DNA from: Fidelibacterota bacterium
Lineage (GTDB): Bacteria > Fidelibacterota > Marinisomatia > SCGC-AAA003-L08 > JACNLC01
Assembly (NCBI GenBank): GCA_014381725.1
Contig: JACNLC010000031.1
Location: 1-46,496, forward strand
DNA length: 46,496 nt
Direction of reading: 5' to 3'
Shown: positions 19,501 through 26,439 of the stretch, one piece after another
Layout of the letters: each line of letters begins with the position of its first letter
Numbering within the stretch: the first letter of the stretch is position 1
Made by a program: the position numbers and the translations under genes
The notes under the pieces: generated by a model
Seen by the model: only the letters and a program-made list of their open reading frames with translations
Told to the model about the DNA's origin: nothing
Database searches by the model: none

Positions 19501-19669
19501 AGGTTTATTATTAGAGCAAAGGCAATCTTTACTTGTTCAATTTTTGAAAGATATTTTCAACAATAAAACTAACTTATCATCTCTATTGCAGAAGTACTTT
19601 GAAGATGAAGTATCTAAAATTGGGATTGATTATTGCGATTTAGAAAATTTAGTTAAGAAGCAGTACTAA
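16517..19669 (+). CDS. Large STAND-type ATPase with TPR-like repeats, no recognised effector domain
   Basis: A 1050-residue protein. The N-terminus is an AAA_16/STAND-type NTPase: FCGRQIEIGQLHDHF entry helix, Walker A GEPGVGKT (39-46), Walker B ILWFDD (150-155), then RGNPLFIFQIIEQF. A winged-helix-like segment follows (about 310-380). From about residue 400 to 900 there are helical pairs resembling TPRs (for example YPKAMELAEEALECYQKKG and YEKAYNSFNRAYEILF). No cyclase, LuxR-type HTH, nuclease or protease motif was seen at either end. Similar architectures occur in signalling and regulatory ATPases. No SD is obvious before ATG 16517. The gene stands alone between nadK and tRNA-Leu and has its own terminator. 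Confidence 0.72.
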   Translation: MLNKTSIKFCGRQIEIGQLHDHFKEIYKQKKSETVIVCGEPGVGKTALLNQFFGLNKNIDYWHLIPSTNGGIIKSIVEFIFNKYDVNTILQYLSPLMIVCLNGYYPKLRKIAEQKFIELPERKPLESKIVLFETIKVLLETSIRKEKPAILWFDDFHLASILDVECLIYLMKEVNERGMNLHFIFCNQNQKLEQQHKSFLTQTKPSLRIELEPFTFGEFISFLNCEFSYTFSTLNQEFTKKLYANSRGNPLFIFQIIEQFKFNNILEYKKDKNWYLNDFENFNWPSQLTDSIQNRLDTLSKKSKAWDLLCYISLSENNLCFEDFTKLLMITKAEFKQILTDLSESKLITLDLKFTHPLLSMLVLENISKREKEKVNRLIIEYLKNKKRTTPVILAEYYRKINLSNQKEKLEAKEVFLKAWFKMKDNIGFISNLIEYLKQIIYLEVDESIKVDFKIRLANLQLINQIKKKEAISLLEKCVNEGNDEQKLTATILLFDRLFGIKENNYFEKFINNGLKIVKRINNPQLFGRFMLNYAYYLKVIGNFNKRKELMDNLMAIASKSKDLYWVQVVIYDQMSEDSSKEGDWQKTKQYAENALNICIKHPFKYLYHSLKGSAYEQLSYYELVHSNYPKAMELAEEALECYQKKGALREIAHGKELIGQILTFSGRNSEAIPKLEESVRILNRIGEHLELAKPLINLIDAYNKSGKFNKALSICKEYNSILIKYKDPYFYSVFLLIFGQTLTFCGFYSRAIQKINNGIEIAEKYEIDLNSGQGYYHLGNCYFHRTKPDYEKAYNSFNRAYEILFHNSDFAEMGADNDVMLIQSAFYLKNWDQVKLWQTVLKKRVKESKLNSLRYKLMNLCFIQKPNITKLNSKKEIMNSKNDSDIGWIFYYKTLLSDDDSEEFLNNLLSSILFFNRKGSSEPIWQLVQKTRKNILPIQYSPNINVKIELCLNLLNEININTLVASETVNPSNLLLQIAQRMYSNEISISNIFGGLLLEQRQSLLVQFLKDIFNNKTNLSSLLQKYFEDEVSKIGIDYCDLENLVKKQY

Positions 19670-19682
19670 ATTCGAAATATAA

Positions 19683-19722
19683 CTAATGGATTCATAATTT
19701 TATTATCCATTAGATATTTTTG
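19683..19722 (+). terminator. Rho-independent terminator after the STAND ATPase gene
   Basis: A perfect 9-bp stem, CTAATGGAT (19683-19691) with ATCCATTAG (19705-19713), has a 13-base AT-rich loop and is followed by ATATTTTTGTTT. It starts 14 bases after the stop codon at 19669. Confidence 0.75.
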
Positions 19723-19816
19723 TTTGAGATTGGTGTAATTGTCGGGGTGATTTATATGATACTAAAGATAAACATATTAAAACTAACAGAATATAGGAAG
19801 TAACTTTTTGTAAATG

Positions 19817-19900
19817 TACCGAGGGAGGGAATCGAACCCTCACTCTCCTAAGAGAACCGGATTTTGAATCCGGCGCGTCTACCAATTTCACCACCTCGGC
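19817..19900 (-). tRNA. tRNA-Leu (CAA)
   Basis: Read on the minus strand, the gene starts GCCGAGGTGGTGAAATTGG and ends CCTCGGT plus discriminator A. The anticodon stem-loop CCGGA-TTCAAAA-TCCGG gives anticodon CAA. A long variable arm (TCTCTTAGGAGAG) and the TTCGA T-loop fit class II tRNA-Leu. The length is 84 bases. The first acceptor pair is G-U, and CCA is not encoded. Confidence 0.95.
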
Positions 19901-20007
19901 TGAAAAAACAACCACGAAATTTAGGTCAATAAAACTGTGTTGAACAAGACTAAGTTTTGCAATAATTTGTTAAAATAGTTCCTGATTTCGTAGTAATTTT
20001 CAGTACT

Positions 20008-20475
20008 ATGGTGAACAAAATATATATTATTATTGTATTATCTGTGTTAGTTCAAATTGGTTGCACTCACAGAATCAAAGTTATTGATAAATGGGATAAT
20101 GGGAATATCAAAAAAACAACTCAAAAACTACAATCCCAATATGTTATTGAAACATTCTACTATCAATCTGGTGTTAAAGAATCAGAAATATCACTTTTTA
20201 ACAATAAATTAGATGGCGCTAGTAAACATTGGGATATTGAAGGAGTTTTAATTTCAGAATCTAACTTTGAAAATGGAGAGCTGCACGGTGCAACTATTCA
20301 TTATTATCCAGAAGAAATCCCTAAACATTCAGTTGAATATTTCTACGGGCAAAAACACGGTTACGATCGTTGGTATTACTCAAATGGACAAATAAAATCT
20401 GAAGCTCAGTATAAATTTGGAGAGAGAGATTCTGAGATAATCCGCTGGGATGAAAATGGTTATCTAATTTATTAA
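20008..20475 (+). CDS. Small lipoprotein with MORN-like (MORN_2/YwqK-type) repeats
   Basis: A 155-residue putative lipoprotein. A hydrophobic leader IYIIIVLSVLVQIGC ends in a plausible lipobox with Cys at residue 19. The rest is built of short repeats of the MORN_2 type: YYQSGVKESEISLFNNKLDG, YFYGQKHGYDRWYYSNGQIK and so on, each with an NGxxxSE-type turn followed by an aromatic strand. Such repeats form an open beta-sheet and occur in surface or periplasmic proteins of unknown role, including YwqK-family proteins. It stands alone with no operon partner. The lipobox lacks the usual Leu at -3, so lipidation is uncertain. Confidence 0.62.
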   Translation: MVNKIYIIIVLSVLVQIGCTHRIKVIDKWDNGNIKKTTQKLQSQYVIETFYYQSGVKESEISLFNNKLDGASKHWDIEGVLISESNFENGELHGATIHYYPEEIPKHSVEYFYGQKHGYDRWYYSNGQIKSEAQYKFGERDSEIIRWDENGYLIY

Positions 20476-20501
20476 AACTTGACAAAAAGTAAATAATCTG
20501 A

Positions 20502-20515
20502 GGGGATTTATCCCC
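20502..20515. other. Small GGGGA/TCCCC hairpin in the spacer
   Basis: GGGGA and TCCCC (with an extra A-T pair) flank a short AT loop about 30 bases after the lipoprotein stop codon. No T-run follows, so it is not a convincing terminator. The rest of the 269-base spacer up to 20744 shows no gene. Confidence 0.35.
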
Positions 20516-20661
20516 AAACTTGCTATTAAGTATTAATATTTGTGCTAAAGCCCAGTATATTTTAATAACATTACCAACGCATAAACGCGTGTGTGATTTA
20601 GTCTGTTTTAACAATTGTTTTGGACAGATATGGATAAAATTTGGAACAGTTAATGAAATCT

Positions 20662-20689
20662 TTGATATAAAAAATAATTACCGTAGATT
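20662..20689 (+). promoter_or_regulatory. Possible sigma-70-type promoter for the gene at 20745
   Basis: TTGATA (20662-20667), a 16-base AT-rich spacer and TAGATT (20684-20689) form a fair match to -35/-10 elements about 55 bases before the start codon. In such AT-rich DNA, chance matches are common. Confidence 0.35.
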
Positions 20690-20744
20690 TCGCTAACTAT
20701 ATATTCAGTAATTATGTTTAAACCATCAAATTAAAGGAAAAATA

Positions 20745-22217
20745 ATGAAGAAATTTATGTATGTTTTTGTTCTTCTTTCGTTTGTATTCGCACAATCTTT
20801 CCAATTTAATAGCTTATATTTAACAGAAGAAATTCGTAGTTCTGTAAAATCTCTATTGAATTATGAGGATATTGCTGTTAATATTGAGGATGATCAAAGT
20901 AGGATTGAATTTTATCAAGCAGTTTCTGAGGTTTTGCATTTTGAGATAATAGAGTTCAATTCAAAATCAGAAGAAAAATACAAAAATTATCAAGAAATTG
21001 TTACAAAATATTCAAATCAGCTAAATATTAAACAGTTAGACCTACATCTAATTCAAACTCCTGATTTCAAATATGAGTATAAACCTATTGAGATTAATAT
21101 GAAGAATGTCCAAAAACAACTTCATAAGAAACAAGCAAAAATTCTACGAAAGCAATTTCTACAATTGTACAAGAATTATAAATCTAATAAGGAGATATTC
21201 GTTCAAAGAATTAACGAACTAAAAGAACAGATAAAAGAGCAAGAGAAAATTGCTAAACAACAAATCGATAAGAAAACAGAAAAAGCAAAAGAGAAACAAG
21301 ACAAAATTGTCGAAGTAGAAATCCCAAAAGCTAAACTTAGTTTTGGCAAACTAAATACCGATACACAAACTTTAGAAATATTATACTTTAGCGAAACTAA
21401 TATTCACGGTTTTCAATTTGATTATACCGGTATTAAGATTAAAGATTGTATAAATGAAATGTTCACTAACAATTTATCTTCAAGTAAAATTCTTGGATTT
21501 TCCATGAGCGGTGGAGCGTTGCCTTCAGGGAATGGAAGATTAGTTGAAATACACTACGAAACAGATAAAGAAACTAATTTTTGCATTTCAAACCTAAAAC
21601 TTGCTGGATCTAAAGGGACAGAAATTTTGGCTGAATATGATGGTTGTATTGAAATTCCAGGCACATTACCCGTAGAAGCACTCGAGCAGAAAACTGAAAT
21701 TACAAAAGAAGAAATCAGAGAACCTGTAGTAGAAGAAACTAAACCTGTATTAATTGAGAAAGTTGAAATAGAGGAACACCAAGTAATAGAAGAATCTGCT
21801 AAAATTGAACCAGTTATTGAACAAATTAAAGAAGAAGTTGTTCAACCATATACCGGAGATAAATCTGCACTAACAAAACAATCCTCAGAAGAATTTACTA
21901 AACCAGTTGTAGTTGAGAAAATAAAAGAAACTGTTGAAAAAACTCCAATTGTTACTAAAAAGGAACAAGCTAAATCTAACGATTTTTCACATATAGCTCG
22001 ATTTGGTTCTGCTTTTAAAATGGCGAAAAATGAAGGTTTCACAAAGTTTAAGTACAAAGGACGATATTATTCCACATTAACTCGCACCGATTTCCGTAGA
22101 GCATTTAGAAGAGCCAGGGGAGAAGGGCGTAAATCATTTTATTTTTCTGGAAGAAGATATTCAACTAAGTTAGCAGGTGAATCTGAGAAAGAGTGGAAAG
22201 AAAAATTAGGGTTCTAA
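20745..22217 (+). CDS. Secreted modular protein: shared N-terminal domain, cohesin-like domain, tandem C-terminal repeats
   Basis: A 490-residue exported protein; SD AAAGGA, signal peptide MKKFMYVFVLLSFVFAQ. Residues about 20-165 match the N-terminal domain of the protein at 40576 (QF-S-YLT, SV--LL-YED-A, FYQAVSE, YKPI, H-KQAK), followed by a Lys/Glu coiled coil (150-190). Residues about 196-306 resemble a cohesin-like secreted domain (LEILYFSETNIHGFQFDYTG, KILGFSMSGGALPSGNGRLV). A Glu/Pro/Val-rich low-complexity linker follows. The end carries two copies of a motif of about 26 residues, with a 30-residue period: FGSAFKMAKNEG...KGRYYST (420-445) and FRRAFRRARGEG...SGRRYST (450-475). The function is unknown. 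A bidirectional terminator follows. Confidence 0.6.
   Translation: MKKFMYVFVLLSFVFAQSFQFNSLYLTEEIRSSVKSLLNYEDIAVNIEDDQSRIEFYQAVSEVLHFEIIEFNSKSEEKYKNYQEIVTKYSNQLNIKQLDLHLIQTPDFKYEYKPIEINMKNVQKQLHKKQAKILRKQFLQLYKNYKSNKEIFVQRINELKEQIKEQEKIAKQQIDKKTEKAKEKQDKIVEVEIPKAKLSFGKLNTDTQTLEILYFSETNIHGFQFDYTGIKIKDCINEMFTNNLSSSKILGFSMSGGALPSGNGRLVEIHYETDKETNFCISNLKLAGSKGTEILAEYDGCIEIPGTLPVEALEQKTEITKEEIREPVVEETKPVLIEKVEIEEHQVIEESAKIEPVIEQIKEEVVQPYTGDKSALTKQSSEEFTKPVVVEKIKETVEKTPIVTKKEQAKSNDFSHIARFGSAFKMAKNEGFTKFKYKGRYYSTLTRTDFRRAFRRARGEGRKSFYFSGRRYSTKLAGESEKEWKEKLGF
22002..22169 (+). repeat. Two 90-base coding repeats (FxxAFxxA-EG-GRxYST motif)
   Basis: Codons for residues 420-445 and 450-475 encode the same motif twice: Phe, Ala-Phe at +3/+4, Ala at +7, Glu-Gly, an aromatic strand, Gly-Arg, Tyr-Ser-Thr. 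The repeats are diverged at DNA level. This GR/K-x-Y-x-T repeat resembles short motifs in some phage virion and surface proteins. Confidence 0.6.
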
Positions 22218-22220
22218 AAA

Positions 22221-22252
22221 ATTAATAGGTGCCATGGATGACACCTATTAAT
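22221..22252. terminator. Bidirectional terminator between convergent genes
   Basis: A perfect 11-bp stem, ATTAATAGGTG (22221-22231) with CACCTATTAAT (22242-22252), has a 10-base loop. It lies between the stop of the + strand gene (22217) and the stop of minus-strand sodB (22263), with AT-rich flanks on both sides. Confidence 0.75.
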
Positions 22253-22262
22253 ATAAATATCA

Positions 22263-22844
22263 TTAACTCAAGAAATTAACTGTAACAAAATTCCAATTTA
22301 CGATATTCCAGAAACTTTCGACATATTTTGGTCTAGCATTTCTGTAATCGATGTAATATGCGTGTTCCCAAACATCACAAGTCAAAAGTGGTTTTCGATC
22401 AGTAGTTAATGGAGTACTAGCGTTTTGAGTACTGATTATTTCAAGTGAGTTGTCAGTATTTTTTACCAGCCAAACCCAACCAGATCCAAATGTAGTAATG
22501 GCCTTCTGAGAAAACTGTTCTATGAATTTTTGGATAGATCCAAATTCCTTCTGAATAGCATCCAATAATTTACCAGTTGGTTCATTATTATTTTGTGGAG
22601 TCAAACAGTTCCAATAAAATGAGTGATTCCAAACCTGAGCAGCATTATTGAATATTCCACCTGTTGAATTTTTGATAATCTCTTCGAGAGTCATATTTTC
22701 AAATTCAGTATTTTGAATGAGATTATTCAAATTGTTTATGTATGTTTGATGGTGTTTGCCATAGTGGAATTCCAATGTCTCTTTTGAGATATTAGGTTCT
22801 AAAGCATCCATCGTGTATGATAATTTAGGTAATTGATGTTTCAT
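22263..22844 (-). CDS. sodB: Superoxide dismutase, Fe type (Fe/Mn family)
   Basis: A 193-residue Fe/Mn superoxide dismutase converting superoxide to peroxide and oxygen. The metal ligands are all in place: His27, His74, Asp157 and His161 ([39 protein letters not shown]). The AAQVWNH context is that of Fe-specific enzymes, as is the short length without a signal peptide. AAAGGA precedes the ATG on the minus strand. It is the third gene of the perR-ahpC-sodB unit, so it is probably induced by oxidative stress. Metal preference is inferred from sequence. Confidence 0.95.
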   Translation of the reverse strand: MKHQLPKLSYTMDALEPNISKETLEFHYGKHHQTYINNLNNLIQNTEFENMTLEEIIKNSTGGIFNNAAQVWNHSFYWNCLTPQNNNEPTGKLLDAIQKEFGSIQKFIEQFSQKAITTFGSGWVWLVKNTDNSLEIISTQNASTPLTTDRKPLLTCDVWEHAYYIDYRNARPKYVESFWNIVNWNFVTVNFLS

Positions 22845-22872
22845 GATTTTGTTATCCTTTCATAAGTAAGCT

Positions 22873-22916
22873 GGCGGAAAGGAAAAAGAAAAGGAGGAGA
22901 ACCTTTCCGCCTTTTT
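22873..22916. promoter_or_regulatory. Strong hairpin between ahpC and sodB
   Basis: A perfect 10-bp GC-rich stem, GGCGGAAAGG (22873-22882) with CCTTTCCGCC (22902-22911), has a 19-base loop. TTTTT follows on the + strand only. On the transcribed minus strand it starts about 12 bases after the ahpC stop and has no T-run after it. There the loop reads as pyrimidines including TCTCCTCC. It may stabilise the ahpC mRNA end, partly terminate, or block antisense transcription. Confidence 0.6.
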
Positions 22917-22923
22917 GAAAAAT

Positions 22924-23568
22924 TTATAATTCTTCTGCGTGTTTGTCAAGATAGTCTGCTACGCCATCTGTAGTACCTTCCATTCCTGCATCACCATCCA
23001 TCCATCCTGCTGGGCAGACTTCACCATGCTTCTGGTGAAACGAAAGTGCGTCCACCATTCGTAGCATCTCGTCGATATTTCTTCCAAGTGGAAGATCGTT
23101 GATTACTGAATGTCTAACGATTCCATCTTCGTCAATTAAGAATGAACCTCGTAGTGCGACTGATCCACCAATAGTTGAATCTTCCTCACCATTTTCTGTG
23201 AGAATAGTTGCGTTTTCAGCATCTACTAAAACATCATATTTTCTTGAGATACTTTTGTCAATATCAGCAATAATTGGATATTGAACATTTCCAATACCAC
23301 CTTTATTGACTGGTGTACTTTTCCAAGCTAAATGGCTGAAATGACTATCGACTGAACATCCAATAACTTGGACATTTCGTTTTTCAAATTCGCTCAATCG
23401 ATGGTTAAATGCTAATAATTCTGTTGGACATACAAAAGTGAAGTCCAACGGATAAAAGAAAATTACTATTTTTTTTCCTTTGTAATCATTTAGACTTATA
23501 TCTTTGAATGAATTATCAGGCATAATTGCAGTTGCTTTGAATTCTGGTGCTTGTTTTGTTACTAACAT
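22924..23568 (-). CDS. ahpC: Typical 2-Cys peroxiredoxin (AhpC/Prx)
   Basis: A 214-residue thiol peroxidase that reduces hydrogen peroxide and organic peroxides. The peroxidatic Cys47 lies in DFTFVCPTELLAF. The resolving Cys is near residue 185 (GEVCPAGWMDGDAGMEGT). GSVALRGSFLIDEDGIVRH is the conserved Arg segment. The extended C-terminus is that of the typical dimeric 2-Cys class. Its SD overlaps the end of perR: the minus-strand AAGGAG lies across the last perR codons, five bases separating the genes. A dedicated AhpF reductase is not seen in the window. Confidence 0.93.
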   Translation of the reverse strand: MLVTKQAPEFKATAIMPDNSFKDISLNDYKGKKIVIFFYPLDFTFVCPTELLAFNHRLSEFEKRNVQVIGCSVDSHFSHLAWKSTPVNKGGIGNVQYPIIADIDKSISRKYDVLVDAENATILTENGEEDSTIGGSVALRGSFLIDEDGIVRHSVINDLPLGRNIDEMLRMVDALSFHQKHGEVCPAGWMDGDAGMEGTTDGVADYLDKHAEEL

Positions 23569-23573
23569 TATTT

Positions 23574-23948
23574 TTACTCCTTATTGCTACATTTATTACA
23601 TATTCCTGTCAACAGAAGAAATGCTCCATTGACCTTGTGTTCGATTTCATTTTTATGGGATGATATGTAATTACTAATCCCAAAAAATAAATCATAAAGT
23701 TCATTACATTGAGTACAGTAGAAATGTTGATGGTCGTTTACATTTCCATCGTAGTGAAGAATTCCATTAATATCAAGTGAAAGAAGCTGATTTTCATTAG
23801 TAAGTACACCCAAGTTTCTATAAACAGTACCTAAACTGATATTTGGAATTTTAGGTTTAACCAAATTTAGAACATCAACTGCTGTAGGATGAGTTGTTAC
23901 TCCCCTTACTGCATTTAAAATTTCTTCCCTTTGTTTACTGTATCTCAT
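23574..23948 (-). CDS. perR: Fur-family peroxide-responsive repressor (PerR-like)
   Basis: A 124-residue Fur-family regulator. An N-terminal winged helix (RYSKQREEILNAVRG, SLGTVYRNLGVL recognition helix) is followed by a metal-binding dimer domain. Structural zinc is held by CTQC (78-81) and CNKC (117-120). The regulatory site NDHQH (Asp72, His73, His75) has the Asp expected for PerR, where iron-catalysed histidine oxidation senses peroxide. Being first in an operon with ahpC and sodB makes PerR more likely than Fur or Zur. It presumably represses its own operon. At 124 residues it is slightly shorter than B. subtilis PerR. Confidence 0.85.
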   Translation of the reverse strand: MRYSKQREEILNAVRGVTTHPTAVDVLNLVKPKIPNISLGTVYRNLGVLTNENQLLSLDINGILHYDGNVNDHQHFYCTQCNELYDLFFGISNYISSHKNEIEHKVNGAFLLLTGICNKCSNKE

Positions 23949-23973
23949 AAATAGTAATGATTCCTACTAACAA

Positions 23974-24003
23974 AATATAAAACAGTTATATAGTACTAGA
24001 CAA
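23974..24003 (-). promoter_or_regulatory. Possible promoter of perR-ahpC-sodB, with a short palindrome in the spacer
   Basis: On the minus strand TTGTCT (24003-23998), 18 bases, then TATATT (23979-23974) gives a plausible -35/-10 pair 26 bases from the perR ATG. The spacer contains the palindrome TAGTACTA (23991-23998). A PerR box would be expected here, but no full consensus site is visible. Confidence 0.35.
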
Positions 24004-24019
24004 GTCTTATTTAAAATAT

Positions 24020-24050
24020 ATCAAAAAAAACCCCGTTTTAAACGGGGTTT
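24020..24050 (-). terminator. Rho-independent terminator of the SurA/PpiD-like gene
   Basis: On the minus strand AAACCCCG pairs with CGGGGTTT (24050-24028, AT loop), followed by a run of T down to about 24023. It sits about 30 bases past the stop of the minus-strand gene at 24081 and separates it from the perR promoter region. Confidence 0.85.
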
Positions 24051-24080
24051 CAAATTCTTCTGTTTATTTAGGATTTCATT

Positions 24081-25637
24081 TTAATATAGAAGAGTCCTAT
24101 AATCTTCAATATCTATTTTGTCTTTAACTCCAGTTAGCCAATCAGAAAAGACAGATGCTCTTTTTGTAGATAGTAGTTGGTTATATAAATTATCATATTC
24201 TTCTAAATATTGAGCTTCATCGAATTCATCTTTAGCTATCATTTTAATTATAACAGCTCCGTTAGAAGTAGGAATAACAGGTGATGTATCTCCAGGATGC
24301 ATAGCTAAGAGTGTTCCTAGAACTTTCGAACTTCTGCCAATTTCAGGGAAACTGTCGCCAATACCTTTAGTTGTATCAGGCATAAATTCAATTAAATCAC
24401 TCTTATCAGCTAAGGTTTTAAGATCAAAATATGTTTCTGATTCCTTTTCAAGGATTTCTGCTACATAAGTTTTTTTCTTTTCACGAGTTAACTTTTTAGT
24501 GATACTCTCTTTAACTTCTTCCAATGGTTTGAATCCTCCTGATATTTCGTCTAATATATGGAAAATCGCATATCCAGTAGTTGCCCAGAGAGGATCGGAT
24601 ACTGAATCAATATCTCGATCAAATGCAAAGCGAACAGCGTCTCTCATTGGACCCATTTTGAAAGGAAATCCAGAGTTATTTTTGTATTCTTGTGTGATAT
24701 CAATAGTATCAGCAACTATGCCAAACGAAAAGAGAGCTTCTGAAAATGATGAATAATCTGCTTCTCCAGCAAATAGAAGAGCTTCACTTAAAATACTATC
24801 TTGGTAAGTTGCAAATTGAGAAGAATCAATTGTTGAGTAATCTATATCCCAAAGTGCATATTCTACAACTCGAGAAGGGTAAATTTGATATAATTCGTCC
24901 TTATCTTGGTTATATCTAGCTTCAATTTCAATTTCGCTGATTTCTATTAAACTATCTTCAACAGAACGAGATTTAACGAAAGCATACTGAATTGTTGTAT
25001 TTGTATTACTTGCAATAAAATTATATTTTACTTCATTCTCTGATATCGATGCAGCACTATTATATAACTCTCGTAATTTTCTTGATGTTAACCAATCTTT
25101 TAGATAAACTTCCCAAGTAACAAAGAATTGGTTTAATTCTTCAGGATAAGTACCATTTATAAGTGCAGTTTGGTAATCAAAAAGTTTGAAACTATTTGTA
25201 GTAGAATCTATAAATAATCCTGCTTGAGTTAAACTGTTTTGAAATGCTAAAGGTGGATTATATAACAAAAAATCATATACTTCATCATCAGATGTATTAA
25301 GTTGTAAGCTCTCAATTTTACGGTTTTGAATAACTTGATCTGTTATGTTACTCCAAGCTGAGTTTTGTGCAGTTTGCTTTGCTCGACCGTCAATTGTTTT
25401 GCCTTGTTGTTTTTGACGATTAATTTGTATATCCCATTCATTTCTGAATTGACGATGTGTAATGTTCTCACCATCAACTAATCCTACAAATGAGCCTGTA
25501 TTTCTCTTACCAAAAATGACATCTAAAATATTGGCTCCTCCAACCAGTCCACCAATTGTCATACTGGCTATAAATACAAACAACAATACCCACAAAATAA
25601 TGTGAGATCTTTCTCTAATAACTGTCATATTAAACAT
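24081..25637 (-). CDS. SurA/PpiD-like membrane-anchored periplasmic chaperone (peptidyl-prolyl isomerase family)
   Basis: A 518-residue protein with one N-terminal membrane anchor (SHIILWVLLFVFIASMTIGGLV) right after a short basic start, as in PpiD. Then comes a SurA_N-type chaperone segment (VGLVDGENITHRQFRNEWDI, typical for this family) rich in helices. A parvulin-like part is weakly visible: FPFKMGPMRDAVRFAFDRDI with SVSDPLWATTGYAIFHIL, then a second GDTSPVIPTSNGAVIIKMI. These resemble the GPF..AF...G..S.p...gyhii pattern of rotamase domains, but the residues needed for catalysis look degenerate. The ATG at 25637 has AGGAG on the minus strand. It may help fold outer-membrane proteins. Confidence 0.7.
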   Translation of the reverse strand: MFNMTVIRERSHIILWVLLFVFIASMTIGGLVGGANILDVIFGKRNTGSFVGLVDGENITHRQFRNEWDIQINRQKQQGKTIDGRAKQTAQNSAWSNITDQVIQNRKIESLQLNTSDDEVYDFLLYNPPLAFQNSLTQAGLFIDSTTNSFKLFDYQTALINGTYPEELNQFFVTWEVYLKDWLTSRKLRELYNSAASISENEVKYNFIASNTNTTIQYAFVKSRSVEDSLIEISEIEIEARYNQDKDELYQIYPSRVVEYALWDIDYSTIDSSQFATYQDSILSEALLFAGEADYSSFSEALFSFGIVADTIDITQEYKNNSGFPFKMGPMRDAVRFAFDRDIDSVSDPLWATTGYAIFHILDEISGGFKPLEEVKESITKKLTREKKKTYVAEILEKESETYFDLKTLADKSDLIEFMPDTTKGIGDSFPEIGRSSKVLGTLLAMHPGDTSPVIPTSNGAVIIKMIAKDEFDEAQYLEEYDNLYNQLLSTKRASVFSDWLTGVKDKIDIEDYRTLLY

Positions 25638-25688
25638 TAATAATTCTCCTAATAACTGTTTAATTATTTATAAAATATTTTGTCTCAG

Positions 25689-25762
<74 letters not shown>

Positions 25763-25944
25763 TAATATGGTTCGGGCAAGTCCTCAAATTTATCTCTATC
25801 ACGATAGTATGTCAAAGGAAAAAAGACAATATGATTTGTACAAATTAAAAATCTTAACAATCAATTCAAGACTGTTTATTGTAGAGAAGAGTATTTCTTT
25901 TTAAATTATAAGTAGTTAAATCAGACAAATCTAAGGAGATTAAT

Positions 25945-26352
25945 ATGGTTTCATCCAAAGAAAAATATTACAAAGGATTATTTCTGATAGCAGCTATCTA
26001 TGATTTAACGCTGGGAATTATTTTCACCTTTTTTTACAAACAAGCTTTTCAATTGATAGATATGTCAGATAAACTACCAGTATTTGGAGGATATATTTCG
26101 TTAATCGGAGCATTCTTGTTCGTAATTGGTATTGCATACTACCTAATTTGGCGTGGAGATTTGCAACAAAATCGTGATTTGATAATAGTCGGTACTTTTT
26201 ACAAAATTGCCTATGCAACAGTAGCGTTTGTTTATCTAATCCTAGGGAATATTCCTCATCCTATCTTTGCATATTTGTTTGGAATTGTAGACATAATATT
26301 TTTCATTCTGATGACTGAATGTATTTTATTTTTAAGGAAAGTCACAAAATAG
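25945..26352 (+). CDS. Small four-helix membrane protein of unknown function
   Basis: A 135-residue hydrophobic protein with about four membrane helices (GLFLIAAIYDLTLGIIFTFF, FGGYISLIGAFLFVIGIAYYL, KIAYATVAFVYLILG, YLFGIVDIIFFILMTECILF), joined by short charged loops. A strong SD (AAGGAG) precedes the ATG. I do not recognise the family. It stands alone, with the tRNA-Ala and chaperone genes divergent upstream and an outer-membrane protein gene downstream. Confidence 0.72.
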   Translation: MVSSKEKYYKGLFLIAAIYDLTLGIIFTFFYKQAFQLIDMSDKLPVFGGYISLIGAFLFVIGIAYYLIWRGDLQQNRDLIIVGTFYKIAYATVAFVYLILGNIPHPIFAYLFGIVDIIFFILMTECILFLRKVTK

Positions 26353-26439
26353 TATGATTCGATAATAGAATCGTTGGATAAATTGCTTGTTAACCAATAA
26401 ATTTGAGTTTCTATTTATAACAAAAAAAGGAGTAAATCA

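Noticed and set aside
19703-19915. 70-codon minus-strand frame
   Set aside because: It is a translation of tRNA-Leu and its flanks; the tRNA explains the conservation.
26357-26376. GATTC-GATAATA-GAATC dyad after the small membrane protein
   Set aside because: It has only 5 bp and no T-run. It is too weak to call a terminator.
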